18,935 bases of DNA from DATBFX01 sp034667245 (GTDB lineage: Bacteria > Chloroflexota > Chloroflexia > Thermomicrobiales > UBA6265), in NCBI GenBank assembly GCA_034667245.1, contig JAXDKI010000542.1:1-18935 (forward strand), written 5' to 3'. This document shows, in pieces, positions 1 to 6,938 of the stretch. Under the pieces are notes generated by a model. It searched no databases, was not told the origin of the DNA, and saw nothing but the letters and a program-made list of their open reading frames with translations. Position 1 is the first letter of the stretch, and each line of letters opens with the position of its first letter. The translations under genes were made by a program, and so were the position numbers.

Positions 1-26
1 GGCAAGGGGGTGGCCGGGGATGCCCG

Positions 27-35
27 TGCTATACT
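27..35 (+). promoter_or_regulatory. Possible extended -10 promoter of the first gene
   Basis: TGC followed by TATACT reads as an extended -10 element (TGN-TATACT, 5 of 6 match to TATAAT), 45 bases before the ATG at 80. No good -35 box is visible; the region 17 bases upstream is a G-run. Extended -10 promoters can work without a -35, so this is plausible but unproven. Confidence 0.4.
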
Positions 36-79
36 CCGCGCCGCTTTGGCCGGATTAGCGGAGCGGGGGCAACTTCCCG

Positions 80-583
80 ATGGATAACCCATTCTCCTGG
101 GACTATCAGACGACGACGCCGGGACCCGATGAGGTGTTCGGACCCTTAGCCGTCAACTTTCTCATCGTCTTCGTGGTCGGCTTTCTGGTCGCCGTCGCCG
201 TCTACAGCGGTGGCGGTGCCAAGACACTCATCCCGAATCCGGTGCTGCGACGAATGGCGCGCCGTTGGTCCGGTTGGGCGCTGACGGTCTTCGGCCTCGG
301 ACTCTTCTTTTTCGCCATCCGCTGGCTCCAGATCAATCCGCTCAGCTTCGGTTCGAGGATCTGGCTCTGGATCTCGTGGCTCACGTTGCTCGCGCTGGTG
401 GTGTTGATCGCCTACGATATTCGCGCCCACTACGCCTCGGCGAAACTCGCCTACGAAGAGCACCGTCGCAAACAGCAGTACCTTCGCCCAACCACGGCCG
501 GTGCGACCACCACTGGCAGGTCGACCCCCCACGGCGCCCCGCTGGCCGCCGGTCCCCGCCCCGTCAAGCGCCGCAAGCGCTAA
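80..583 (+). CDS. Small three-helix membrane protein, unknown function
   Basis: A 167-residue protein with three predicted membrane segments, at about residues 22-43, 65-84 and 93-113. The loop between the first two is strongly basic (RRMARRW), which suggests it faces the cytoplasm. The tail (115-167) is charged, Pro/Thr/Ala-rich and ends in KRRKR. I recognise no enzyme motif or named family. The ATG at 80 has only a weak G-rich ribosome site (GCGGGGGC). It is the only reading of this stretch that gives coherent hydrophobic segments. The gene ends just before a strong bidirectional hairpin terminator and converges on the SRP RNA gene. Its role is unknown. Confidence 0.75.
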   Translation: MDNPFSWDYQTTTPGPDEVFGPLAVNFLIVFVVGFLVAVAVYSGGGAKTLIPNPVLRRMARRWSGWALTVFGLGLFFFAIRWLQINPLSFGSRIWLWISWLTLLALVVLIAYDIRAHYASAKLAYEEHRRKQQYLRPTTAGATTTGRSTPHGAPLAAGPRPVKRRKR

Positions 584-606
584 TCCACCCAAGTCCCAGG
601 TAAAGA

Positions 607-646
607 AAAGACCCGCTCCATCTCGGAGCGGGTCTTTCTCTTGTTT
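607..646. terminator. Bidirectional intrinsic terminator
   Basis: A perfect 13-bp stem (607-619 with 625-637; AAAGACCCGCTCC and its complement) encloses a five-base loop. On + the stem runs into TTTCTCTTGTTTC; on - it runs into TTTTCTTTA. It therefore ends both the membrane-protein gene (+) and the SRP RNA gene (-), whose 3' end lies about 18 bases away. Confidence 0.9.
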
Positions 647-655
647 CGGGGGATT

Positions 656-923
656 GGCCGTGCACCCCCAATCGATCGCGTCACTCCGGCTTTCCGGCGC
701 TCGTTAGCTCCGGCAAGGCTTCCCCGCGTCACCCGAGGAGTGCTGCTTACGGCTGCTGCCTTCCGGCCCTGACCGGGTTCACAGTTCCTCGCCGCGCAGG
801 ACCCTGCCCTCAACACCACGCGGTGCCAGCAGTCCCACAGAGACGGACCTCAAGGGGGAGTTCGACCCCGCTAAGGCGGGTTGCGGGCTACAGGGCACCG
901 CCAGCTCCCCATCTAGCACGACC
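656..923 (-). ncRNA. ffs: Signal recognition particle RNA, large bacterial type
   Basis: This RNA is the scaffold of the signal recognition particle; it binds Ffh and targets nascent membrane and secreted proteins. Read on the - strand, the window contains the conserved helix-8 core GGTCAGGGCCGGAAGGCAGC (about 754-773), with its GGAA tetraloop, which is diagnostic. Near the 5' end, GTGCTAGATGGGGAG and GCGGTGCCCTGTA match the Alu-like domain of the large Bacillus-type scRNA. The end sequences GGTCGTGC (923-916) and GCACGGCC (663-656) pair to form the closing stem, which sets both boundaries and gives about 268 nt. A promoter at 930-958 places the start at about 923, and the terminator at 607-637 follows. 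Confidence 0.93.
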
Positions 924-929
924 ACACGA

Positions 930-958
930 AGTTTACCATCTCGCCCCTTTGCGGTCAA
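930..958 (-). promoter_or_regulatory. SRP RNA promoter
   Basis: On the - strand TTGACC (958-953), a 17-base spacer and TAAACT (935-930) form a near-consensus housekeeping promoter. The expected start, about 7 bases on, falls at about 923, exactly where the closing stem of the SRP RNA begins. Confidence 0.85.
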
Positions 959-1050
959 AAATCGCTGGCATGCCCCCTGCGATGAGACTGCGTGACCGGG
1001 CATCAGCCCCCGCGTGCGCTGCCGAGATCGGCAAGGGAGGAACGCGAACG

Positions 1051-1401
1051 ATGCAGACCGTGCTCTACGTCTCACCGATGACCACCGGCGACGAGGTCGA
1101 GGTTCGCCGGATCCACGAACGATTCCCGCTAGAAGCGCTCGACGCTGGCGTCGGCGTTGAGCGCCTCATCGCGTTCATCGGCAGCGGAATTTACGCGCTG
1201 GAGATCACCGTCGGCGACGGCGACTTCCAAGAGCAGTTCCACCGCTTCCTCCGAACCCCGGCAGTGCAAGACCTTTTCCGCGAGCTGAGCCCTCACGTCA
1301 AGACGCTACCAGGTCCCGATCAGGAGACCGCGGATATGCCGCTCGCCGCTCCCACGCTGATCTGGCAAGGGACGACCGATCGTGCGGCCCCATCCACCTG
1401 A
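1051..1401 (+). CDS. Conserved-looking hypothetical protein, 116 aa
   Basis: A small soluble protein with no motif I can name. The ATG at 1051 is preceded by a strong ribosome site (AAGGGAGG, 1033-1040) about 10 bases away. The frame is open further upstream, but that part overlaps the SRP RNA and its promoter and is not believable as protein. The sequence alternates strand-like and helix-like stretches (VLYVSPM, a helix near 14-30, IAFIGSGIYALEITV, a helix at 57-80), compatible with a small alpha+beta barrel. Residues 90-116 look disordered. It converges on the ferredoxin gene with a 12-base gap. No function is proposed. Confidence 0.7.
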   Translation: MQTVLYVSPMTTGDEVEVRRIHERFPLEALDAGVGVERLIAFIGSGIYALEITVGDGDFQEQFHRFLRTPAVQDLFRELSPHVKTLPGPDQETADMPLAAPTLIWQGTTDRAAPST

Positions 1402-1413
1402 CCTGGCCGTCGC

Positions 1414-1773
1414 CTACTCCGGCGGCAGCGGGTGATCGGCCGGCCATTCAATCGGCCGCGGCCCGGGATCGGTCATATCGGGGTTGTCCTGTAACCGGCG
1501 CAGCACTCGCACCGTCAGATCGTCCCGCACCTGGACCTGACACGAAAGTCGAAGGTTCGGCGGCCGATTCTCGACGCGACTGAGTCGCTCCTCTTCCGCT
1601 GGCGTCATCGGTCCCGGTTCGCCGTCGACGATCTCGACCCGGCAGGTCGTGCATCGCGCGTTCCCGCCACACCGGTGGAGGATGTCCACCCCGGCATCCT
1701 CGATACAAAGCACGAGACGCCGCCCTTCGTCGCAGGTCGTCTCCCCTATCCCTTCCATCGTGACCCGTGGCAT
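1414..1773 (-). CDS. 2Fe-2S ferredoxin
   Basis: A small electron carrier of the plant/adrenodoxin-type 2Fe-2S fold, 119 residues. The four cluster ligands are visible as C35, C41, C44 (CGGNARCTTC, spacing CX5CX2C) and C78 (RLSCQ), the standard arrangement. The sequence after about residue 95 is Pro/Asp-rich and probably flexible. The redox partner cannot be told from the neighbours; an LLM-class oxidoreductase and MoaA lie kilobases away. The ATG at 1773 follows an AGGAGAGGGAG ribosome site. It lies 90 bases downstream of the unknown gene at 1864-2286 on the same strand, but a possible extended -10 at 1818-1826 could give it its own transcript. Confidence 0.92.
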   Translation of the reverse strand: MPRVTMEGIGETTCDEGRRLVLCIEDAGVDILHRCGGNARCTTCRVEIVDGEPGPMTPAEEERLSRVENRPPNLRLSCQVQVRDDLTVRVLRRLQDNPDMTDPGPRPIEWPADHPLPPE

Positions 1774-1817
1774 CCCTGACCGCTCCCTCTCCTTCGCCCG
1801 ATGTCTACCAGCCGCTG

Positions 1818-1826
1818 ATCCTAGCA
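1818..1826 (-). promoter_or_regulatory. Possible extended -10 promoter of the ferredoxin gene
   Basis: On the - strand TGC-TAGGAT (1826-1818) matches an extended -10 element and lies 45 bases before the ferredoxin ATG. No clear -35 box is present, so support is moderate to weak. Confidence 0.35.
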
Positions 1827-1863
1827 GAGCCCCCAGGGGCGCGCCACGACCAAACGTCCGAAG

Positions 1864-2286
1864 CTACGCCTGAAATCGCACACCGCCCGTTGAACGCAGG
1901 AGATGGCGATCGGCAAAGTCGGCGGCGTGGGGTCCGGCCAAGACGAGCGATCCGACGTGTCCATGCCGGTTGGATCCGGTGACGAATGGATAGCGAATCG
2001 ACTTCGAGTCGAAATGCCGCTCCGCGTAGAACAGATCGTCGCTGATCCGGCCAAAGACGTCGTAGGCGAGACGGTCGGCTCGCATCAGGTCGTTGATCGG
2101 CTCGTCGACCCAAACGGTCAGCGTAATCTCGCCGTCCTGCACGTCCGGATCGCCGATCAAGTGCACCCCATCCATCTCCTGAAGCACGCGCTCGGCATCG
2201 ACCGAGAACCGAAGGTTTGCGTCCTCGTCTCGACCCCAGTTCTCGCCGAACCGTTGCCGGAACACTTCGATGATGTCGTCGACCAT
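1864..2286 (-). CDS. Hypothetical protein, 140 aa
   Basis: An acidic soluble protein of unknown family. Residues 1-15 look helical (MVDDIIEVFRQRFGE). The middle alternates strand-like pieces (GEITLTVWVDEP) and helices, and the C-terminal third contains several His residues (HFDSK, NRHGHVG, PHAADFADRHLL). I do not see a spaced catalytic motif. The ATG at 2286 is preceded by GGGGATC as a modest ribosome site. It is divergent from the Cys/His protein gene at 2389 across a 102-base gap and is followed by the ferredoxin gene on the same strand. The reading frame is continuous and typical in composition for this genome; the function is unknown. Confidence 0.65.
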   Translation of the reverse strand: MVDDIIEVFRQRFGENWGRDEDANLRFSVDAERVLQEMDGVHLIGDPDVQDGEITLTVWVDEPINDLMRADRLAYDVFGRISDDLFYAERHFDSKSIRYPFVTGSNRHGHVGSLVLAGPHAADFADRHLLRSTGGVRFQA

Positions 2287-2321
2287 CTATGATCCCCACG
2301 AACGCCGACCATCCGTGCCGG

Positions 2322-2327
2322 TATACT
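2322..2327 (+). promoter_or_regulatory. -10-like TATACT in the divergent intergenic region
   Basis: TATACT (5 of 6 to consensus) lies 61 bases before the ATG at 2389 in the divergent gap. There is no recognisable -35 box, and the element is nearly palindromic (GGTATACTACC), so it could serve either strand. Confidence 0.3.
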
Positions 2328-2388
2328 ACCGTTCCGAAAGCGAGGCTGCCGCGCCGTCGCGGCGCGGCCCGGAAAGCAGGAGACAGTT

Positions 2389-2661
2389 ATGGTACAACGC
2401 GTCCTCGACGTGATTCTGAGACGGGATCGACCCGAAGCGGAGATTCCCATCTGTTCCGACCACAAGGTCGAGATGCGGCTGCGCGGCAAACAAGGCCGGC
2501 CGACCCGTTTCTCTTCCCAGACCGAGGAGGAGTACACCCTCATCTACTTCTGCCCGGTTGAAGGCTGCAACAACACCGAGATGCGGAAACGCGTCAAGAC
2601 GCAGATCCCGGTCCCCGGCGAGCCGCCGCCGCGCCCCCTCTACGCCCGCCGCGACGATTGA
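2389..2661 (+). CDS. Small Cys/His protein, possible zinc site, 90 aa
   Basis: A basic 90-residue protein of no family I can name. It shows a C22-X2-H25 pair (ICSDHK) and a C55-X4-C60 pair (FCPVEGC) about 30 residues apart. This spacing could hold one zinc ion as a ribbon-like fold. The last 20 residues (PVPGEPPPRPLYARR) are Pro-rich. The ATG at 2389 is supported by an AGGAGA ribosome site about 8 bases upstream. It converges on the dUTPase gene with a 16-base gap. Zinc binding is inferred only from residue spacing; a role in RNA or DNA binding would be a guess. Confidence 0.7.
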   Translation: MVQRVLDVILRRDRPEAEIPICSDHKVEMRLRGKQGRPTRFSSQTEEEYTLIYFCPVEGCNNTEMRKRVKTQIPVPGEPPPRPLYARRDD

Positions 2662-2677
2662 GCTCGCGTCGCGCACG

Positions 2678-3262
2678 CTAAAGCGATCGCCGTATGTTCT
2701 CGCCCTGATAGGCGCCGCGATAGCCTTCACCCGCCAGCCGCGACAAACCAAGAAAGACGAGTTGCAACAGACGCGCTCCCGGTTCGATGCGAAAACCGGA
2801 CGGATTGGCGACGAACAGCATCGACGTCGAGCGGGCGTGGTAGCCCGCGTCCCAAACGGCGGTGTGGATCGTCACACCGCTCCGATTCAGGCTCGATCGC
2901 GGCCGGCCGAGAGCCATCAGGTCGATGGGCAGGTTGACGATTTCATTGTAGACAACGTGGTATGCCCCCGGCGCCAGGCGGAAGAATCCATCCGCACCCG
3001 GTTCGAGTCGCTCGATCTCCGGCAGGACTCGTCCCGCGTTCGTCCGCGCGACCGTACCCGGTCCCTGATACCGATGAATCTCGGCGAGCGTGAGATCGAA
3101 CCCATTCGGCTGGACCTGCGCCTCCAGATCGAAAAACTCCTCCAGCAGCGGCGGGTTGCCCGCGATCCGTTCGCGGATCTGCTCCCCGCTCAGCACACCC
3201 GGGAGATCCCCTGGGGCGACCAAGGGCTTTGTTGCGTGCTCCGTCCGTACCCCGTGATCCAT
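2678..3262 (-). CDS. dut: dUTPase / dCTP-deaminase-like nucleotidohydrolase
   Basis: Probably hydrolyses dUTP to dUMP and pyrophosphate, keeping uracil out of DNA. The 194-residue product belongs to the dCTP deaminase/trimeric dUTPase superfamily and looks most like the archaeal-type dUTPase. Motifs: QPNGFDLTL (51-59), RSSLNRSGV (122-130), TAVWDAGY (134-141) and GARLLQLVF (162-170). The segment aligned by eye with the catalytic Glu region of dCTP deaminases reads MLFVAN (148-153), with no Glu, which favours dUTPase over deaminase. The ATG at 3262 has an ideal site (GGAGAGGAG). The in-frame ATG at 3292 has none, so the shorter form is chosen. Divergent from the MFS gene. Confidence 0.82.
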   Translation of the reverse strand: MDHGVRTEHATKPLVAPGDLPGVLSGEQIRERIAGNPPLLEEFFDLEAQVQPNGFDLTLAEIHRYQGPGTVARTNAGRVLPEIERLEPGADGFFRLAPGAYHVVYNEIVNLPIDLMALGRPRSSLNRSGVTIHTAVWDAGYHARSTSMLFVANPSGFRIEPGARLLQLVFLGLSRLAGEGYRGAYQGENIRRSL

Positions 3263-3340
3263 CGTCTCCTCTCCATCGAGTCGCTCGTCCATGCGTCAGC
3301 GTGCGGGAGTTCGAGCGTACCACGGACCGGGAGTCGCTGA

Positions 3341-4609
3341 TTGGCCCCAGACGCGAAAACGGGGGACGAGACGTCTACGCCTGAGCAGAGCGTCAAGGGG
3401 TCCCGGCGTGGCTCCTACACCGTCCTGCGTCACCGCGACTTCCGTCTCCTCTGGCAGGCGGAATTCGCATCGAACCTCGGCACTCAGATGCAGCGGGTCG
3501 CCATTGCCTGGCAAATCTATCAGCTGACTGGAGACGCCCTTCAGCTCGGTCTCCTCGGTCTCGTCCGCTTCGCCGCGATCCTCGTCGTCGGTCTCGTCGG
3601 CGGTGTCTTGGCCGACCAGCGCGACCGCCGCCGGCTGCTCTTCGCCAGCCAGATCGGGCTGGCGGCGTCGTCTGCCCTCCTTGCGCTCCTCTCAGCCACG
3701 GGCAGCGCCAGCGTCGCCGCGATCTACGCGATTACCCTCGCCTCGGCGGCATTGGCCGCCGTCGGCGGTCCTGCCCGACAGGCCTTCATCCCCTCCCTCG
3801 TACCCCGCGAGGAGATCGCCGGCGCGATGAGCCTGAACATTCTGGCGATGCAGGTCGCAACCGTCTCGGGCCCGGTCGTCGCCGGCTGGCTGATCGGCCA
3901 AATTAGCGTCACGCCCATCTACGCTATCGACGGGCTCTCGTTTGTCCTCGTTGCCGGCGCGGCACTCGCGATCCGAGCCCGTCCTCCTGCCGCCGCCGTC
4001 ACAGGTGGCGCCCTGCATGCCGCGCTCGAGGGATTAACCTTCCTGCGCGGTTCGCCCGTCCTCCTCGGAGTGATGGCTGCCGACTTCGCCGCGACGTTCT
4101 TCGGTGCCGCCACCGTCTTGATGCCGATCTTTGCCTCCGAGGTGCTCGAGGTAGGCCCCTCGGGCCTCGGCTTCCTCTACGCGGCTCCCGCCGTCGGAGC
4201 CGTGCTCGGAAGTCTTGCCATGACCCTCGGCCCTATCCCCCGCCGGCCTGGTCGCGGCGTCCTCCTCGCGATCGCACTCTATGGCGCCACCGTGGTCGGA
4301 TTCGGCCTCAGTCGCACGGTCTGGGTTTCGCTTCTGCTCCTTGCCGCCGGGGGTGCCGCCGACGCCGCGAGCATGGCGCTTCGACACGCCATCCGCAACC
4401 TCGTCACGCCCGACGAGCTCCGTGGCCGCGTCGCCGCCACCCATTCGATGTTCGCCATGGGCGGTCCGCAGCTCGGGGAGTTCGAGGCCGGTCTTGCCGC
4501 CCGCTTGATCGGCCCCGGGCCGTCTGTCGCGCTGGGCGGACTCGGCACCATCGCCGCCGCCACCGCCGTGGCGCTCCTTGCTCCTGCCATCCGCCGGTAC
4601 AGAACCTGA
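3341..4609 (+). CDS. MFS transporter, EntS/MFS_3-like exporter
   Basis: A 422-residue integral membrane protein with about 12 hydrophobic segments, the size and layout of a major facilitator superfamily exporter. The opening (SYTVLRHRDFRLLWQAEFASNLGTQMQRVAIAW is spread over residues 25-57) and the Asp/Arg-rich loop after helix 2 (VLADQRDRRRLL) are typical of the MFS_3/enterobactin-exporter-like subgroup. The substrate cannot be read from sequence; small lipophilic compounds or siderophores are usual for the group. The start is TTG at 3341, preceded by GGGAG at a 7-base spacing; no closer ATG or GTG precedes the first conserved segment. It is divergent from the dUTPase gene (78-base gap) and ends 21 bases before the moaA promoter. 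Confidence 0.9.
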   Translation: MAPDAKTGDETSTPEQSVKGSRRGSYTVLRHRDFRLLWQAEFASNLGTQMQRVAIAWQIYQLTGDALQLGLLGLVRFAAILVVGLVGGVLADQRDRRRLLFASQIGLAASSALLALLSATGSASVAAIYAITLASAALAAVGGPARQAFIPSLVPREEIAGAMSLNILAMQVATVSGPVVAGWLIGQISVTPIYAIDGLSFVLVAGAALAIRARPPAAAVTGGALHAALEGLTFLRGSPVLLGVMAADFAATFFGAATVLMPIFASEVLEVGPSGLGFLYAAPAVGAVLGSLAMTLGPIPRRPGRGVLLAIALYGATVVGFGLSRTVWVSLLLLAAGGAADAASMALRHAIRNLVTPDELRGRVAATHSMFAMGGPQLGEFEAGLAARLIGPGPSVALGGLGTIAAATAVALLAPAIRRYRT

Positions 4610-4630
4610 CGATTCTGCCTGCACTGTCGT

Positions 4631-4659
4631 TTGACCGGTGCCGGCTGCGGTGGTATCGT
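4631..4659 (+). promoter_or_regulatory. moaA promoter
   Basis: TTGACC (4631-4636), a 17-base spacer and TATCGT (4654-4659) form a good housekeeping promoter. Transcription should begin near 4666, giving a leader of about 79 bases before the moaA ATG. The TTG of the -35 box could be mistaken for an upstream start codon. Confidence 0.65.
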
Positions 4660-4744
4660 AACCGTCGAGTGTTCAACCTTTGGCTATTCCGACGTTGGCG
4701 ATCTCTCCCCGCTCTCCACGTCACAGGAGGCACCAGCACAGACC

Positions 4745-5788
4745 ATGGTTGCAACGTTGGAACGGCCCGTCACGATCGTCACCCCGACCGCTTCATTCCG
4801 ACCCCAGGGCGCATTCGACGCCTACGGGCGCCAAATGTCCTACCTGCGGATCTCGCTGACCGATCGCTGCAACTTCCGCTGCGTCTACTGCATGCCGGCA
4901 ATCGGCATGAAGTTCCAACCGCGCGACGAACTCCTGACCGACGACGAGCTCCTTCGCGCCGTCGGCATCTGCGCCAAGCTCGGCTTCACCAAACTCCGCC
5001 TCACCGGCGGCGAACCGACGATCCGACCGCATCTGGTCGATCTCGTCCGCGAGATGAAGACCTTCCCCGGGATCGAAGAGATCTCGATGACCACCAATGC
5101 CCTGCTTCTCTCGCGGATGGCCGCCGATTTGAAGGACGCCGGACTCGACCGCATCAACGTCAGCCTCGACACCCTCGATCCCGACAAGTTCAAGGCGATG
5201 ACGCGGGGCGGACGTCTCGATCTCGTCTGGGCCGGCCTTGAAGCCGCCGACGCGGTCGGCCTGACGCCGATCAAAATCAACGCCGTCGTCGTCAAGGATC
5301 AAAATGAGCACGAAGTCGGTGAACTCGCGGCGCTGACCATTGCCCGCCAATGGCAGGTCCGCTTCCTTGAGATCATGCCGATGGAAGGCGTCGGTACTGT
5401 TTACGACGAGGGGCTGATCACGTCTGCGGACACCCAGGCCCGTCTCGAAGCACAGTTCGGCGCCTTGACGCCCGTCGAAACCCCGCCGGGCGATCCCGCG
5501 CGCGTCTGGCGCTTGCCCGGCGCCGCCGGTACCGTCGGTTTCATCTCGCCCATCTCGGCGCCGTTCTGTGCCAACTGCAACCGCGTCCGCCTCACCGCGG
5601 ATGGCAAACTCCGGTTATGCTTGCTCCGCAACGATGAGATCGATCTCCGCGATCTCATGCGCGCGGGCGGCAACGACGCGGCGCTGGAGCGTCAGATTCG
5701 GATGGGGATCTGGCGCAAACCCTGGGGCCACGGCATCGCCGAAGGTGACCGCAACATCGGCCGGGGAATGTCACAGATCGGCGGGTGA
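4745..5788 (+). CDS. moaA: GTP 3',8-cyclase MoaA (molybdenum cofactor)
   Basis: Radical-SAM enzyme that, with MoaC, starts molybdenum cofactor synthesis by converting GTP to the cyclic pyranopterin precursor. The 347-residue product has the N-terminal radical SAM cluster motif C42-X3-C46-X2-C49 (CNFRCVYC), the GGEPT SAM-binding motif, and the second 4Fe-4S cluster ligands C275-X2-C278-X13-C292 (CANCNRV...LRLC). It ends in Gly-Gly (SQIGG), as MoaA does. The start is ATG 4745, behind AGGAGG (4726-4731) at a rather long 14-base spacing. The longer frame from TTG 4631 would translate the promoter. A D-2-hydroxyacid dehydrogenase gene follows after 7 bases. moaC is not in the window. Confidence 0.95.
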   Translation: MVATLERPVTIVTPTASFRPQGAFDAYGRQMSYLRISLTDRCNFRCVYCMPAIGMKFQPRDELLTDDELLRAVGICAKLGFTKLRLTGGEPTIRPHLVDLVREMKTFPGIEEISMTTNALLLSRMAADLKDAGLDRINVSLDTLDPDKFKAMTRGGRLDLVWAGLEAADAVGLTPIKINAVVVKDQNEHEVGELAALTIARQWQVRFLEIMPMEGVGTVYDEGLITSADTQARLEAQFGALTPVETPPGDPARVWRLPGAAGTVGFISPISAPFCANCNRVRLTADGKLRLCLLRNDEIDLRDLMRAGGNDAALERQIRMGIWRKPWGHGIAEGDRNIGRGMSQIGG

Positions 5789-5795
5789 GCACCGG

Positions 5796-6785
5796 ATGAG
5801 CGAGCGAGGCGACGGCGGACTGAGAACGCTCACGACGCTCCTGATTCGTTTCCCCCTCGCAGAGCACCACGCGCAACGACTGCGCGACCGCTTCCCCGAT
5901 CTCACCATCGTCGTGGACCCGACCGAGGAGGAGTTCCGTTCCCTCCTTCCCAAAGCCGAGGCCATCGTCGGTTGGCGGGTCGCCTCAGACGAGATCGCGG
6001 CGGCCCCAAAGCTGCGTTGGATCCAAACAGTCGGCGCCGGTGTCGAGAACGTGATCGTGCCCGAGATCGCGACGCGCGGGATCATTCTCACGAACAACAG
6101 TGGAGTCCACGTCCCAAACATCGCCGAGCACATCATGGCCATGATGCTCGCCTTCGCCCGGCGCTTGCCGTTCCAGATTCGGGGCCAGGTGGCGCACGAG
6201 TGGCGGGATACTGCCGGTCATACGGGCGTCTTCGAGCTCGATGGTCAGACACTCCTCGTCGTCGGCCTCGGTGACATCGGCCAGGCGCTCGCGCAACGCG
6301 CGGCCGCGTTCGGCATGCATGTCGTCGGTGTCCGCCGCCGTGGCCGCGAGCTCACCCCGGGAGTCGCCGAAGTCGTCGGACTCGACGACCTGCAACGCGT
6401 CCTGCCCCAGGCTCATCACGTCGCGATCTGTCTCCCACTCACTCCCCAGACCCGTGGTCTCTTCGATCGAGACACCATCTTTCGGATGCGCCCCGGCTCC
6501 TACCTCTACAACATCGGTCGCGGCCCGATCGTTGACTCCCGTGGCCTCCTCGACGCGCTCACCAGTGCGCACCTCGGCGGTGCCGGGCTCGACGTGACCG
6601 ATCCCGAACCCCTCCCCGCCGATTCGCCGCTCTGGGACATGGAAAACGTGATCATCACCTCTCACACGTCGGGCGCCACCCCGCGCTATTGGGACCGCGC
6701 GATCGTTATTCTCGAGTCGAACATCGAGCGCTTCCGCTCCGGTCGCGAGCTGCTCAACGTGGTTGACCTTTCGGCAGGGTACTAA
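5796..6785 (+). CDS. D-isomer-specific 2-hydroxyacid dehydrogenase
   Basis: NAD(P)-dependent dehydrogenase that interconverts a D-2-hydroxyacid and its 2-oxoacid; the substrate is not predictable. The 329 residues show the Rossmann motif GLGDIG (157-162), the catalytic trio R242 (NIGRGPIVD), E271 (DPEPLP) and H290 (TSHTSGATP), and the usual two-domain size. The subgroup resembles GhrA/phosphoglycerate-dehydrogenase-like enzymes without a C-terminal regulatory domain. The ATG at 5796 lies 7 bases after the moaA stop, so the two are almost certainly co-transcribed. The frame stays open upstream inside moaA, but that part is a shadow. A functional tie to molybdenum cofactor synthesis is not evident. 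Confidence 0.92.
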   Translation: MSERGDGGLRTLTTLLIRFPLAEHHAQRLRDRFPDLTIVVDPTEEEFRSLLPKAEAIVGWRVASDEIAAAPKLRWIQTVGAGVENVIVPEIATRGIILTNNSGVHVPNIAEHIMAMMLAFARRLPFQIRGQVAHEWRDTAGHTGVFELDGQTLLVVGLGDIGQALAQRAAAFGMHVVGVRRRGRELTPGVAEVVGLDDLQRVLPQAHHVAICLPLTPQTRGLFDRDTIFRMRPGSYLYNIGRGPIVDSRGLLDALTSAHLGGAGLDVTDPEPLPADSPLWDMENVIITSHTSGATPRYWDRAIVILESNIERFRSGRELLNVVDLSAGY

Positions 6786-6813
6786 CGGACCACTCCGCAG
6801 ACCCGCAGCGATC

Positions 6814-6851
6814 TTGACAACATAACGCTCGTGTCAGAGAATGTACGTACA
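6814..6851 (+). promoter_or_regulatory. Promoter with adjacent palindrome before the DUF4258-like gene
   Basis: TTGACA (6814-6819, perfect -35), a 17-base spacer and GAGAAT (6837-6842, 4 of 6) form a plausible promoter. A perfect 10-bp palindrome TGTACGTACA (6842-6851) overlaps the expected start site, where an operator would sit. The local sequence is more AT-rich than its surroundings. The leader to the ATG at 6939 is about 90 bases. Confidence 0.5.
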
Positions 6852-6938
6852 CACTTCCAGTCGGAGGGAAGCGAGGGAAAAACCAACCAGCGACGAAGCA
6901 TAGAAGATCGGTCCGTACCACGGTGGAGGGCCAGAGCG

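Noticed and set aside
823..1050. N-terminal extension of the 1051-1401 gene
   Set aside because: It overlaps the SRP RNA gene and its promoter on the other strand, and a strong ribosome site precedes ATG 1051.
3263..3292. ATG 3292 as the dut start
   Set aside because: No ribosome site before it, whereas ATG 3262 has GGAGAGGAG at good spacing.
6831..6938. GTG start for the DUF4258-like gene
   Set aside because: The GTG lies between the -35 and -10 boxes; ATG 6939 has GGTGGAGGG 8 bases upstream.
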